From positions 1 through 46,160 of the forward strand of contig CAMASJ010000003.1 of NCBI GenBank assembly GCA_945860685.1: a stretch of DNA of 46,160 nt, written 5' to 3'. This DNA is from Akkermansia muciniphila. Its GTDB lineage: Bacteria; Verrucomicrobiota; Verrucomicrobiia; Limisphaerales; UBA9464. Position 1 is the first letter of the stretch, and each line of letters begins with the position of its first letter. Positions 26,016 through 34,088 of this stretch are shown here, piece by piece. Made by a program: the position numbers and the translations under genes. The notes under the pieces were generated by a model, which ran no database searches, had not been told where the DNA came from, and worked only from the letters and a program-made list of their open reading frames with translations.

Positions 26016-26916
26016 ACGGCCGCATCTCGTCGAGCACCTTGGGAATCGTCGCAAACGGATCCTCCGGGAACTCGTACTCGAGGGTGACGAAGCCCTGGTA
26101 GCCGGCTTCCCTCAGGATCTTGAACGTCCGGGCGTAGTCCGCCTTGTGGGCGGTCTTCCGGGAGGCAGGGCGGACCTTGCCCTTGAACTGCACGTTGACC
26201 GCCCACGGGGCACACAGGGCGAGTTCGGCATAGGGGTCTTCGGAGTAGAAATTCCCGGTGTCGAGGTTGATGCCGACCCACGGGCTCTTCACCGCCTGGA
26301 CGATCCGGAGCAGGTTGGCGGAGTCCTTCACGATCCCGCCGTGGTTCTCGATGCCGAGGAAGATCCCCGCCTTCCCGGCCGCTTCACCGCACTCCTCCAG
26401 GGCTGCGATGGTGAGCCGAATGGCTTCCTCCTCCGAGGTTCCATGGACGTTGCCCGCGAAGACGCGGATGTGCGGGACCCCAAGCAGCGCCGCCCGGCGG
26501 ATCCATTCCTTCACCGAGGCAATCGTTTCCGCGCGCTTCGGTCCCGGCGGATGGCAGAAGTCGTTGCCCACCGCGGTGCCGCAGATGGTGACTCCACGCA
26601 GATGGGCATGACGGCGGATATTCAGCAGCTCGGCGTCATCAACGGCCTGCGGAAAGTAATAGCTCGTCAGCTCCGCCCCCTCGCAGCGGTGTTCCACGCA
26701 GTAGTCGAGGAAACGGTACATCGTCATCCGAGCAGGCTCGCCATTTTTCTCCGGCTTGAACTGGTCCCGGAATCCGTAGGCGGCCAAGCCCAACCGCAGC
26801 CTCGGGGTGGAAGACCGAGCAAACGGCTCCGCCGCCAGCAGCGGCCTGGCCGCCAAAGTCCCCAAGGCGAACGTACCGGTCCCAAGGAACCCGCGACGGG
26901 AATAGGAGGGAATCAC
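26005..26916 (-). CDS. Tat-exported sugar phosphate isomerase/epimerase-like TIM-barrel protein
   Basis: A 303-residue protein with a twin-arginine signal (SRRGFLGTGTFALGTLAARP), pointing to export in folded form. The rest is a xylose-isomerase-like TIM barrel; likely metal ligands are in FLGIENHGG (Glu), GINLDTGNF (Asp), NVQFKGKV and VTLEYEFPED (Glu). This secreted branch is common in Planctomycetes/Verrucomicrobia and is probably involved in sugar or inositol catabolism; the substrate is unknown. The start is GTG at 26916 with GGAGG-like context; the ORF-track start at 27099 lies in the GDSL gene. The stop of the GDSL gene is 10 bases upstream, so the two are cotranscribed. Confidence 0.87.
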   Translation of the reverse strand: MIPSYSRRGFLGTGTFALGTLAARPLLAAEPFARSSTPRLRLGLAAYGFRDQFKPEKNGEPARMTMYRFLDYCVEHRCEGAELTSYYFPQAVDDAELLNIRRHAHLRGVTICGTAVGNDFCHPPGPKRAETIASVKEWIRRAALLGVPHIRVFAGNVHGTSEEEAIRLTIAALEECGEAAGKAGIFLGIENHGGIVKDSANLLRIVQAVKSPWVGINLDTGNFYSEDPYAELALCAPWAVNVQFKGKVRPASRKTAHKADYARTFKILREAGYQGFVTLEYEFPEDPFATIPKVLDEMRPFMG

Positions 26917-26926
26917 AGACCGGAAT

Positions 26927-27619
26927 CTACGGGGCGGCCGTCTTCGCGGGCAAGACAGGCTTCTCGGACGCACCGGAGACGGACGCTTCCTTGAGGATCG
27001 GTCCGACCACCGACCAGACATTCGTCGCAACCCGGCGGTGTCCCTCGGCGTTCGGATGGATCTGGTCGGCTTGGTTGTACTCGGGCCGCCCCCCAACACC
27101 TTCGAGCAGGAACGGGATCAACACCGCACCATTGGTGGCCGCGAGGGACGGGAAAAGGCCCTCGAACCGCTCCAGGTAGTCCGCGCCCATGTTCGCCGGC
27201 AGACGCATCCCGGCGACCACGATCCGAACACCCGGCCAACGCGCCCGGGTCCTGTCGATCACCGCCTGCAGATTCGTCCGCGTTGCTTCAACCGAAAGCC
27301 CGCGAAGGCCGTCGTTCGCTCCCAGTTCAAGCACCAGCGCACCCACCGGCCGACGCAGAAGCCATTCCAGCCGACGCAGACCACCCGCGCTGGTGTCCCC
27401 GCTGACCCCCGCATTCACCACCGCCCAGTCGAGGCCTTCCGCGCGGATCCTCTCCTGCAGGACCGAGGGCCACGCCTCCGGCAGATCGACGCCGTAGCCG
27501 GCCGAAAGGCTGTCTCCGAGGACGACCAGAGTCCTCGACGCCGGCGGCACGGGCGCGGCGGCCTGTAGGAGGCCCACCCAGAGGATGGCGGCGAAGAATG
27601 CCCGGAGATGTCGGCTCAT
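26927..27619 (-). CDS. SGNH/GDSL esterase (TesA-like arylesterase)
   Basis: An exported lipolytic enzyme of 230 residues, related to E. coli TesA/arylesterase. Signal peptide FFAAILWVGLLQAAA. Block I is VVLGDSLSAGYG (nucleophile Ser), block III is LELGANDGLRG (Asn) and block V is DQIHPNAEGH (Asp and His), so the SGNH set is complete. It probably hydrolyses acyl esters or thioesters in the periplasm. The start is the ATG at 27619; it follows yhbY by 44 bases on the same strand. Confidence 0.93.
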   Translation of the reverse strand: MSRHLRAFFAAILWVGLLQAAAPVPPASRTLVVLGDSLSAGYGVDLPEAWPSVLQERIRAEGLDWAVVNAGVSGDTSAGGLRRLEWLLRRPVGALVLELGANDGLRGLSVEATRTNLQAVIDRTRARWPGVRIVVAGMRLPANMGADYLERFEGLFPSLAATNGAVLIPFLLEGVGGRPEYNQADQIHPNAEGHRRVATNVWSVVGPILKEASVSGASEKPVLPAKTAAP

Positions 27620-27663
27620 GTTGGAACGATCGGCCCGAACGGTCGGACAAAGCGAATCCAAGG

Positions 27664-27978
27664 TCAGGCCGCGGTCTCGGCCGCAGCGGCCGGTTTGGGC
27701 CGGTACAACACCACCACGTGGCCGATCACCGTCACCAGATGGCTGCCGGTCTTCTGGGCCAACTGCTCGGCGACTTCATGGCGTTGGTCCTTCAGCTCGT
27801 AGAGCCGCACCTTGACGAGCTCGTGCAGGGCGAGCTCCCGGTCCAAGCCGGCGAGGAACTCAGGGGAAACCCCGCCTTTTCCCAGACGGGTGACGGCTTC
27901 AAGGCGCTGGGCGCGTCCACGGAGCTTGCGGAGTTCGGCGCCGCCAATGCGGCCCGGTGTGGTTGTTGGATCACTCAT
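27664..27978 (-). CDS. yhbY: YhbY-type CRM-domain RNA-binding protein
   Basis: A 104-residue single CRM-domain protein; the family binds the pre-50S ribosomal subunit. Recognised by ELRKLRGRAQRL, the GxxG-type loop RLGKGGVSPEFL, ALHELVKVRL and the C-terminal VTVIGHVVVLYRPKP. Length is standard with a short Ala-rich tail. It lies nine bases after the heptose adenylyltransferase, within the same minus-strand run. Confidence 0.93.
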   Translation of the reverse strand: MSDPTTTPGRIGGAELRKLRGRAQRLEAVTRLGKGGVSPEFLAGLDRELALHELVKVRLYELKDQRHEVAEQLAQKTGSHLVTVIGHVVVLYRPKPAAAAETAA

Positions 27979-27987
27979 GTCTCTGAT

Positions 27988-28473
27988 TCAAAGCGTTCGG
28001 ATCTTCGCGACGATTCCGGTGGTGGAACGGCCCTGCAGGAATGGAATGAAGACGATGCGTCCTCCGCCTGATTCCACCGCGCGTCGCTCTTCCTGGTCGA
28101 GGGTCTCCAGGGTGTAGTCGCCGCCCTTCACGTAGATGTCCGGCGTGCTGGCCGAAAGGAAACGCACGGCACGCTTCTCCGGGAACACCACCACCGCTCC
28201 GACACATTCCAGCGCGGCTAGTACCCGCGCGCGATCTTCCTCCGGATTCAGGGGACGGCTCGGTCCCTTCAATTGCCGCACCGAATCGTCTCCGTTCAGC
28301 CCCACCAGTAGGACATCCCCTTCCGACCTTGCGGATTCAAGGTAGGCGACGTGCCCGGCATGCAGCAGATCAAAGCAGCCGTTGGTCACCACGACCCTTC
28401 GCCCCTCGACGCGCATCCTCTGCCTCCATGCCGAAAGGGTGTCGGCCGACAGGATCTTGGAACTCGTCTCCAT
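27988..28473 (-). CDS. rfaE2: D-glycero-beta-D-manno-heptose 1-phosphate adenylyltransferase (RfaE2/HldE C-terminal type)
   Basis: Makes ADP-heptose from heptose-1-phosphate and ATP for the LPS core. A nucleotidyltransferase of 161 residues with NGCFDLLHAGHVAYLESA (the HxGH motif) and the C-terminal PFLQGRSTTGIVAKI (the ISTT-like motif reads RSTT). Only the C-terminal half of bifunctional HldE is present; the kinase half is not in the window and must be encoded elsewhere. It fits with the heptosyltransferase at 12.8 kb. Confidence 0.94.
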   Translation of the reverse strand: METSSKILSADTLSAWRQRMRVEGRRVVVTNGCFDLLHAGHVAYLESARSEGDVLLVGLNGDDSVRQLKGPSRPLNPEEDRARVLAALECVGAVVVFPEKRAVRFLSASTPDIYVKGGDYTLETLDQEERRAVESGGGRIVFIPFLQGRSTTGIVAKIRTL

Positions 28474-28522
28474 CTCGTGGGAACAGCGTGGAGGGCGAAC
28501 CGACGCCCGTCCACGGCGGAAC

Positions 28523-29311
28523 TCACCGGCCGGTCGACGAGTCCGGCGGGTTCAGTGTCTCTCCCGGCGCGGGTGGAATGGACTGGGTACCCTTGGAGGG
28601 CTCCTGCGGCCGTTCCACCGGGGCCACCTCCTCGGGCAGGACCACCACGGCGATCCGGCGGTTCCTCGCCCGCCCGTCGGGGGTGGCGTTCTCCGCCACC
28701 GGACGGAACTCCCCGAATCCGACTGCGGCAATCCGCTTGGGATCCACGCCTCCCTTCTCGACGAGACAACGCACCGCGGCCGTCGCCCGGCCCGCGGAGA
28801 GCGCCCAGTTGTCGGTGAAGCCGTCCGCGGTCCGGTTGCGGATCGGGACGTCATCGGTGTGGCCGGCCACCTGAACCTGACGGGACGGGTACTTTCCCAG
28901 CAACACGGCCACCTTCGCCAAGACCGCTTCGCCGTCGGGCTTGAGCCGGGCCTCGCCGGAATCGAAGAGCACCCGGTCGAGGATGTTCACGGTGAGTCGC
29001 CCCTGGAGTTCCGAGATGGTGACATCCTTGGATTCGAGGTCGGACCGGAACTGCTGTTCCATGGTGAGCCGGGCCTGAATCGAGGCCTCGACCTCCTCCT
29101 GAAGTGCGGCGGCCTCCGAGCGGATCCGCTCCAGCTCAGACGCCAGGTGCCGGTTGGTTTCGGACAAAGCGCTCGACTGCTCGGCCAGAGTCCGGAGACG
29201 GCCCAACGCCTCCTCCCGGGAAGCCACGGCGCCGCGGGCCTGGAGCCAGAAGAGCGCCAAGGCCAAGGCTCCGGAGAGGAAGGCGGCGATGATCCAGGTT
29301 TGCTTGGTCAC
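28523..29311 (-). CDS. OmpA/MotB-family peptidoglycan-binding protein with coiled coil
   Basis: A 262-residue protein: N-terminal membrane anchor (IIAAFLSGALALALFWL), a coiled-coil stretch of about 80 residues (SSALSETNRHLASELERIRS; ALQEEVEASIQARLT), then an OmpA-like C-terminal domain with FDSGEARLKPDG, QVQVAGHTDDVPI, NWALSAGRATAAVRCLV and GFGEFRPVAENATPDGRARN. The conserved Asp and Arg that bind diaminopimelate are present. A Pro-rich tail follows. The architecture matches YiaD/MotB-like anchoring proteins; no motA is adjacent. The start is GTG at 29311 (MTKQTWIIA). Confidence 0.88.
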   Translation of the reverse strand: MTKQTWIIAAFLSGALALALFWLQARGAVASREEALGRLRTLAEQSSALSETNRHLASELERIRSEAAALQEEVEASIQARLTMEQQFRSDLESKDVTISELQGRLTVNILDRVLFDSGEARLKPDGEAVLAKVAVLLGKYPSRQVQVAGHTDDVPIRNRTADGFTDNWALSAGRATAAVRCLVEKGGVDPKRIAAVGFGEFRPVAENATPDGRARNRRIAVVVLPEEVAPVERPQEPSKGTQSIPPAPGETLNPPDSSTGR

Positions 29312-29357
29312 GGAGGATGGCCTTGGAGACCGGAAGCGTTTCCGCACCGCAGGGAAT

Positions 29358-30122
29358 TCAGCGGACGCCGAGACGGGGCAACTGGTCCCGATGGCTGCGG
29401 CTGAGGGTGACCTTGACCCCGTTCTTGAGGTTGATCGAGTACTCCCCGTGGAAAAGCGGCTGCAGCTCCTGTACCCGGTTCACCGCCACGATCGCGGTCC
29501 GGCTCACGCGGACGAACTGCTCGGGCGGAAGACGCTGCGAGATCGAGTTCATGGTCTCCCGCAAGAGGTAGGAATGGGTGCCGACGCGCAGTTCGACGTA
29601 GTTGTCGGCACTCGAGATCCAATCGATCTCGGAAAGGCTGATGAAGAGGATCTTCCCGTTGTTCTTGATCGGGATCCGCTCGGGCTGTTTGGCGCCGGCC
29701 TTCATATCCGCAAGCATCGCGCCCAGCTTGGCCTGGATGTCGTCGGGTTTGTGGCTCTTCAGCCGTTTGGCGACACGTTCCATGGCCGTTTGGAAGCGTT
29801 CGCGGTCGACCGGCTTCAACAGATAGTCGACCGCATGAAATTCGAAGGCACGAACCGCGTACTGGTCGAATGCGGTAACGAACACCACCGCCGGCGGCGC
29901 CTCCGATCCCAGCCGTTCCAACACCTGGATTCCGGTGAGCCCCGGCATCTGGACATCAAGGAAGACCAACTCCGGGCGCTCCCTTCGTATCGCGATGAGG
30001 GCCTCCTCGCCGTTGGCGCATTCCAAAACCACCTCGAAACCGGTCGCCCGGGTCAGGAGGGTCCGGATCTTCTCACGGGCCAAGGGTTCATCATCCACGA
30101 TCAGGACGCGGATTAGTGACAT
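29358..30122 (-). CDS. LytTR-family response regulator
   Basis: A transcriptional regulator of 254 residues. The receiver domain starts IRVLIVDDEPLAREKI; the phospho-acceptor is D56 in VFLDVQMPG, with VFVTAFDQYAVRAF and DYLLKPVD supplying the switch Thr and Lys. The LytTR DNA-binding domain follows (ISLSEIDWISSADNYVELRV; FVRVSRTAIVAVNRVQELQP). The ATG at 30122 gives standard length; an ATG at 30182, five bases after the kinase gene, would add 20 residues. It pairs with the kinase just upstream; targets are unknown. Confidence 0.94.
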   Translation of the reverse strand: MSLIRVLIVDDEPLAREKIRTLLTRATGFEVVLECANGEEALIAIRRERPELVFLDVQMPGLTGIQVLERLGSEAPPAVVFVTAFDQYAVRAFEFHAVDYLLKPVDRERFQTAMERVAKRLKSHKPDDIQAKLGAMLADMKAGAKQPERIPIKNNGKILFISLSEIDWISSADNYVELRVGTHSYLLRETMNSISQRLPPEQFVRVSRTAIVAVNRVQELQPLFHGEYSINLKNGVKVTLSRSHRDQLPRLGVR

Positions 30123-30186
30123 GGGCGAAAGCTGCACCCGGTTCTCGGACTGTCCAGACTCGGTTTTGGAGGAGTTGGGCATGGGT

Positions 30187-31305
30187 TCAGTCGTGGCTTC
30201 TGGATCCGGACTCCACTCGGAATGGCATCTGGACGACGGCCAAAACGCCGCCGCCAACGGCATTCCCCAAACGGAACTCCCCTTCCGGACCGTAAAGCTG
30301 GCGAAGACGCGCCTGACAGTTGGAGGTGCCGACTCCGGATCCCAATCCCCGGTCCCCAGCCAATCCGCGCCCGTTGTCCTCGATCTCGATCCTCAGGTAC
30401 CCCGACGGAGTCCGACGGCTTCGGATGATGATCCGACCCGGGTCCATTTTCGGTTCGATCCCGTGTTTGATCGCGTTCTCGACGATCGGTTGCAGCAGAA
30501 GATTCGGAACAAGAGCGAATTCCGTGGATGGATCGATCTCCCGGACCACCTGCAACCGATCGCCAAAACGCATCTGTTCGAGGTCCAGGTAGCGGTCGAG
30601 GAACGCCATCTCGTTCTTCAGGGAAGCCAGATGTTGACCGGACTGGTCGAGGGCGTGCCGCAACAGTCCCGCCAGCTTGACCAACATCCGGTCCGCCGCG
30701 TCCACATCCCGGTACATCAGCGTGCCGATGCCATTGAGCGCATTGAAGAGGAAATGCGGATTCAATTGCATCTGAAGAGCTTGCAGCCGTGCCGAGGTGA
30801 GCCGGTTCTCCATTTCCAACAACCGACGCTCGCGATCCTGGAGACTCTGAAAGTAGGCCATCGCATGCGCCACGGTCACCACCACCCAATACACCAGGGT
30901 GTTGAAGAAAAAGGTCGCCACGACGACATATCGCAGCAGGTCGTTGAGTGGCTTACCCCCATTCCGTGAGGGCAACAACGGCTCGACCAGAAGCGTCCGC
31001 AGGAGGATCCAGAGCAACGAGAAGACCGCTCCTCCGACGAGGTGGAGAGCAATCCGCAAACGCCAATCCGGTCCGCCAAGATGGAAACGTCGAGCCAGCC
31101 AGAATGAAGGCAGAGCGAGGACACCGAAAAGGTACCAGTCCGCCAACGCTCCCTCGATGGCCCACCGCCACGGGATCATGTCGCCGAGCTTGGCCGACTT
31201 CAGGAAATGCTGACCCGCGAACGCGAGTCCGAGGAGTGTCCAAAGCAACAGGTACAAGGCCGCGAATCGGCAGGCCTTCATCCGGTCTTGGAACGTCACC
31301 GACAT
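30187..31305 (-). CDS. LytS-type (His_kinase family) sensor histidine kinase
   Basis: A membrane sensor kinase of 372 residues that phosphorylates the adjacent LytTR regulator. Four predicted membrane helices span residues of about 12-150 with little extracytoplasmic sequence. Then comes a short coiled coil and the His_kinase motif ALQMQLNPHFLFNALNGIGT with His184. The ATPase has PNLLLQPIVENAIKHGIEP (N box), IEIEDNGRGLAGDRGLGSG and GVGTSNCQARLRQLYG. The start is the ATG at 31305; the ORF track uses a TTG at 31341. No separate sensor domain is present, so the signal is probably sensed in the membrane. Confidence 0.93.
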   Translation of the reverse strand: MSVTFQDRMKACRFAALYLLLWTLLGLAFAGQHFLKSAKLGDMIPWRWAIEGALADWYLFGVLALPSFWLARRFHLGGPDWRLRIALHLVGGAVFSLLWILLRTLLVEPLLPSRNGGKPLNDLLRYVVVATFFFNTLVYWVVVTVAHAMAYFQSLQDRERRLLEMENRLTSARLQALQMQLNPHFLFNALNGIGTLMYRDVDAADRMLVKLAGLLRHALDQSGQHLASLKNEMAFLDRYLDLEQMRFGDRLQVVREIDPSTEFALVPNLLLQPIVENAIKHGIEPKMDPGRIIIRSRRTPSGYLRIEIEDNGRGLAGDRGLGSGVGTSNCQARLRQLYGPEGEFRLGNAVGGGVLAVVQMPFRVESGSRSHD

Positions 31306-31424
31306 CGAACCAACGGGAACAGGCGAGGGCTCCGGTGGCAACGCGGGAGTCCCAACAAAGGACGCGTTCTGAGTGGCTTGAACGGTTCAGCGGCCCCATT
31401 CGGCAAACGGAAGAGTGGCAACTC

Positions 31425-31456
31425 AACAAAAAGCCCCCGACCCGAAGATCGGAGGC
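31425..31456 (-). terminator. Terminator of the tRNA-Pro/tRNA-Leu unit
   Basis: On the minus strand: GCCTCCGA, an eight-base loop, TCGGGGGC with one T-G pair, then TTTTTGTT. It begins seven bases after the CCA end of tRNA-Leu. Confidence 0.85.
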
Positions 31457-31462
31457 CAAGAT

Positions 31463-31547
31463 TGGTGCGCACGGCAGGACTTGAACCTGCACGCCTTACG
31501 GCACTACCACCTCAAAGTAGCGCGTCTGCCAATTCCGCCACGTGCGC
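31463..31547 (-). tRNA. tRNA-Leu (anticodon GAG)
   Basis: Minus-strand sequence starts GCGCACGTGGCGGAATTGGC and ends GTTCAAGTCCTGCCGTGCGC plus ACCA. The acceptor arms GCGCACG/CGTGCGC pair fully. The anticodon stem CTACT/GGTAG encloses loop TTGAGGT, giving GAG, which reads CUC/CUU. A long variable arm (TGCCGTAAGGCG) fits a class II leucine tRNA. CCA is encoded. Confidence 0.96.
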
Positions 31548-31605
31548 GTTTTTTTCCTAGGTATCGCTACCCGGAGGTCACAACCCCTTCGGATTGTCGC
31601 AGAGA

Positions 31606-31682
31606 TGGTCGGGGCGGTGAGATTCGAACTCACGACCTCTTGTACCCGAAACAAGCGCGCTACCAGGCTACGCTACGCCCCG
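31606..31682 (-). tRNA. tRNA-Pro (anticodon CGG)
   Basis: Minus-strand sequence starts CGGGGCGTAGCGTAGCCTGG and ends with acceptor CGCCCCG plus ACCA. The acceptor arms pair fully. The anticodon stem CTTGT/ACAAG encloses TTCGGGT, giving CGG, which reads CCG. CCA is encoded. It lies 58 bases upstream of tRNA-Leu on the same strand, so the two are probably one transcript. Confidence 0.96.
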
Positions 31683-31984
31683 TACCAAATGCGGCGCGGA
31701 AGTTGCGTAATGAGCGTCCACGTTGCAACGGATTTTTGTCAGAAAATCATCCCACCGATGGATTTGGGCCGATTTCAGGTCATTTCGAAGACTTGCAGAA
31801 CGGTAACCAGGAACCTCGGAGCGAACCCCTCCCGGTTTCCGGCCTTCAACTTGAGGATCCATCCAAGGGTTCCCAGTGGGCGGTGCTTACCCACGGTTCC
31901 CGGTTCAGGATGGAAACCTCCGTCCCGAAACCATCGGGCGGTTGACTGTATGGTCTCGCTGAGACAGTTTCGCATCGTTCTTCC
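31683..31984. other. Intergenic region between tRNA-Pro and the prepilin-like gene
   Basis: 302 bases holding divergent promoters by position. A TTGACT at 31942-31947 could be a -35 box for the prepilin-like gene, but no good -10 hexamer follows at the right spacing. No gene, repeat or hairpin with a T-run was recognised in the rest. Confidence 0.4.
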
Positions 31985-32821
31985 ATGAAAATCACTGCTC
32001 TCTCATCGAATCGTCGCTCCGGCGGCTTCACCCTGATCGAGTTGCTCGTGGTCATCGCCATCATCGCGATCCTCGCGGGCATGCTTCTCCCGGCTTTGGC
32101 CAAGGCCAAGACCAAGGCGATGCTGACCAAGTCGATCAGCAACGGCAAACAGCTCGCCCTCGGCTGGACCCTGTACTCCACCGACAACAACGACACCCTC
32201 GTCGCCGCCCAAGGCGGTCTCGCCGGCCGCCCGAACTGGATGGAAGGTGGATTGGACTACTCCGCGGAGTCGGCCAACCCGCGCTACATCACCAACAGCC
32301 CGATGTTCAAGCACGTCGGCCAGAGCTTCGAGATCTTCCGTTCGCCGTTCGACCTCTCCAAGGTCACCTACCAAGGCCGGCTGACGCCGCGCATCCGCTC
32401 GATCTCCATGAGCCAGGTCTTCGGCTTCGGCGAATGGCTGGACAAGACCTACAACCAGAGCCAGCGCGTTTGGCGCACCTACCAGAAGGAGAGCCAGATC
32501 GATCGCCCTTCCAACACCTGGGTGACCATCGACGAGCATCCGGACAGCATCAACGACGGCGCCTTCGCCAACGCCTGCACCGGCGCCCAGGCGATGAACA
32601 CGGCCCAGATCATCGACTTCCCCGCCTCCTACGCCGCCGGCGGCGCCGCGCTGACCTTCGCCGACAACCACGCCGAGGTCCGCCGCTGGGTTGGCAGCAA
32701 GATCGGCAAGGCCAAGGTCACCTACGGTCGCGGCACGCTCGTCCAGCTCAATGCCCCGGCCGGCGACTCCTGGGTCGACGTCCGCTGGATGGCCGACAAC
32801 ACCACCGTCCGCCTTCAGTGA
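31985..32821 (+). CDS. Type II secretion/pilin-like protein with prepilin N-terminus
   Basis: A 278-residue protein with a class III signal: SGG before [16 protein letters not shown] (cleavage after Gly14; Glu at +5), then [16 protein letters not shown]. Such prepilin-like proteins, with the LLPALAKAK extension and a large beta-rich C-terminus, are very numerous in Verrucomicrobia and Lentisphaerae. The C-terminal region ([15 protein letters not shown], preceded by [13 protein letters not shown]) resembles the H-X9-DG-like group. The function is probably structural or surface-exposed; it need not be a true pilin. Expressed as a single gene with its own terminator; no gsp/pil assembly genes are near. 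Confidence 0.92.
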   Translation: MKITALSSNRRSGGFTLIELLVVIAIIAILAGMLLPALAKAKTKAMLTKSISNGKQLALGWTLYSTDNNDTLVAAQGGLAGRPNWMEGGLDYSAESANPRYITNSPMFKHVGQSFEIFRSPFDLSKVTYQGRLTPRIRSISMSQVFGFGEWLDKTYNQSQRVWRTYQKESQIDRPSNTWVTIDEHPDSINDGAFANACTGAQAMNTAQIIDFPASYAAGGAALTFADNHAEVRRWVGSKIGKAKVTYGRGTLVQLNAPAGDSWVDVRWMADNTTVRLQ

Positions 32822-32863
32822 TTCGAGGGAACGGCCCAACCGCTCCCGAATTCTCTCTTCCCA

Positions 32864-32898
32864 AAACCCGCCGCCCTCGGACGGCGGGTTTTTCCTTT
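32864..32898 (+). terminator. Intrinsic terminator of the prepilin-like gene
   Basis: AAACCCGCCG, an eight-base loop, CGGCGGGTTT, then TTCCTTTT. It ends two bases before the ATG of the EamA transporter gene, so that gene must be transcribed by read-through or from a promoter inside this region. Confidence 0.9.
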
Positions 32899-32900
32899 TC

Positions 32901-33968
32901 ATGAATCCGGCCCGCATCGCCAGTTTCGTCCTCGTCGGCACCTGTGCCCTCTGGGCCTTCAGCTTCCCCTTGCTCAAGGCGCTGCAAGCACTGGGGCAGC
33001 GCTCCGCCCCCGGCGCGGACAGCTTCTTCATCTCCACCCTGCTGGTCGCGGTCCGGTTCTCCATCGCCGCGGTGTTCTTCCTCGCCGCTATCGGCTTCCG
33101 CCAATGGCTCGCTCGACACCGGGCGAATTCCAACCCCACGCAGGCCGTCGCCCACGGGAAGGGACCGTCTCCATGGTTCACCCGGGAGGAACTGCTCCAA
33201 GGTGGCGGCATCGGCCTTTTCGGCGGCCTTGGCCTGGTGCTTCAGATGGACGGCCTCGCCTACACTTCCGGATCGGTGTCGGCGTTCCTCACTCAAGGCT
33301 ATGCGATCCTCATCCCGCTTTGGACCGCTGTGGTCCAGCGACGCTTGCCCCGATTCAGCGTGGTGTCGGCCTGCGTTCTGGTGGTGATCGGGGCCGCCGT
33401 GCTTTCCGGACTGTCCTGGTCCCAAAGACAGCTCGGACGCGGCGAATGGGAGACCCTCGGTGGATCGGTGCTCTTCGCGGCGCAGATCCTCTGGTTGGAA
33501 AGGCCTCGATTCCGGGAAAATCGGACGTGGCAATCCACGACTCTGATGTTCACCACCATGTCCCTCGTCTGTTGGGTCCTCGCGCTCCAGTTGAAGCCGG
33601 CCGGGGTCGGACTGTTTGCCGCATTCGCCACGCGCGAAGCCGCGGCCCTGCTCGCCTTACTGACGGTGCTGTGCACGCTGCTGACCTTTCCGCTCGCCAA
33701 CCACTGGCAACCCAAGGTCAGCGCAACCCAAGCCGGACTTCTCTACTGCACGGAACCCGTTTTCACCAGTTTGGTCTGCCTGATCGTTCCTTCGTGGATT
33801 TCCGCGGCCACGGGGATCGATTATCCCAACGAAGTGCTGAGCAGCAACCTGGTCGTGGGCGGCACGCTGATCCTGCTGGCTAACCTATTCCTGCAAATCC
33901 CCGGCGCTCAAAAGGAAACCAAGGAAATCGCGAAGAGCCTGCCGACATCTACTCAGGAAGGCACCTAG
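32901..33968 (+). CDS. EamA/DMT-superfamily transporter
   Basis: An inner-membrane protein of 355 residues with ten hydrophobic helices in two EamA halves. The first starts VLVGTCALWAFSFPLLKALQ; the conserved turn SVSAFLTQGYAILIPLWTAV ends the first half. The second half has TQAGLLYCTEPVFTSLVCLI. Typical drug/metabolite transporter layout; the substrate (amino acids, metabolites) is unknown. The start is the ATG at 32901, immediately after the prepilin terminator; the ORF-track start lies inside the prepilin gene. A hydrophilic insert (about residues 75-90) sits between the second and third helices. Confidence 0.88.
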   Translation: MNPARIASFVLVGTCALWAFSFPLLKALQALGQRSAPGADSFFISTLLVAVRFSIAAVFFLAAIGFRQWLARHRANSNPTQAVAHGKGPSPWFTREELLQGGGIGLFGGLGLVLQMDGLAYTSGSVSAFLTQGYAILIPLWTAVVQRRLPRFSVVSACVLVVIGAAVLSGLSWSQRQLGRGEWETLGGSVLFAAQILWLERPRFRENRTWQSTTLMFTTMSLVCWVLALQLKPAGVGLFAAFATREAAALLALLTVLCTLLTFPLANHWQPKVSATQAGLLYCTEPVFTSLVCLIVPSWISAATGIDYPNEVLSSNLVVGGTLILLANLFLQIPGAQKETKEIAKSLPTSTQEGT

Positions 33969-34088
33969 GGTGAATCCCGAGCCGCCATCCGGTGCTCGCG
34001 TAGATTTTTTACAAAGTTCCTTGCAAGAACTCCACCACCACGCTTTCCTCAGGACGAACGTTCCAAGGGGGAACGACCCAAAATTAGA

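Noticed and set aside
23586-26054. N-terminal 800 residues of the 1206-codon minus-strand frame
   Set aside because: Only the last part (Dus) is a real protein; the rest is antisense to ilvC and larC.
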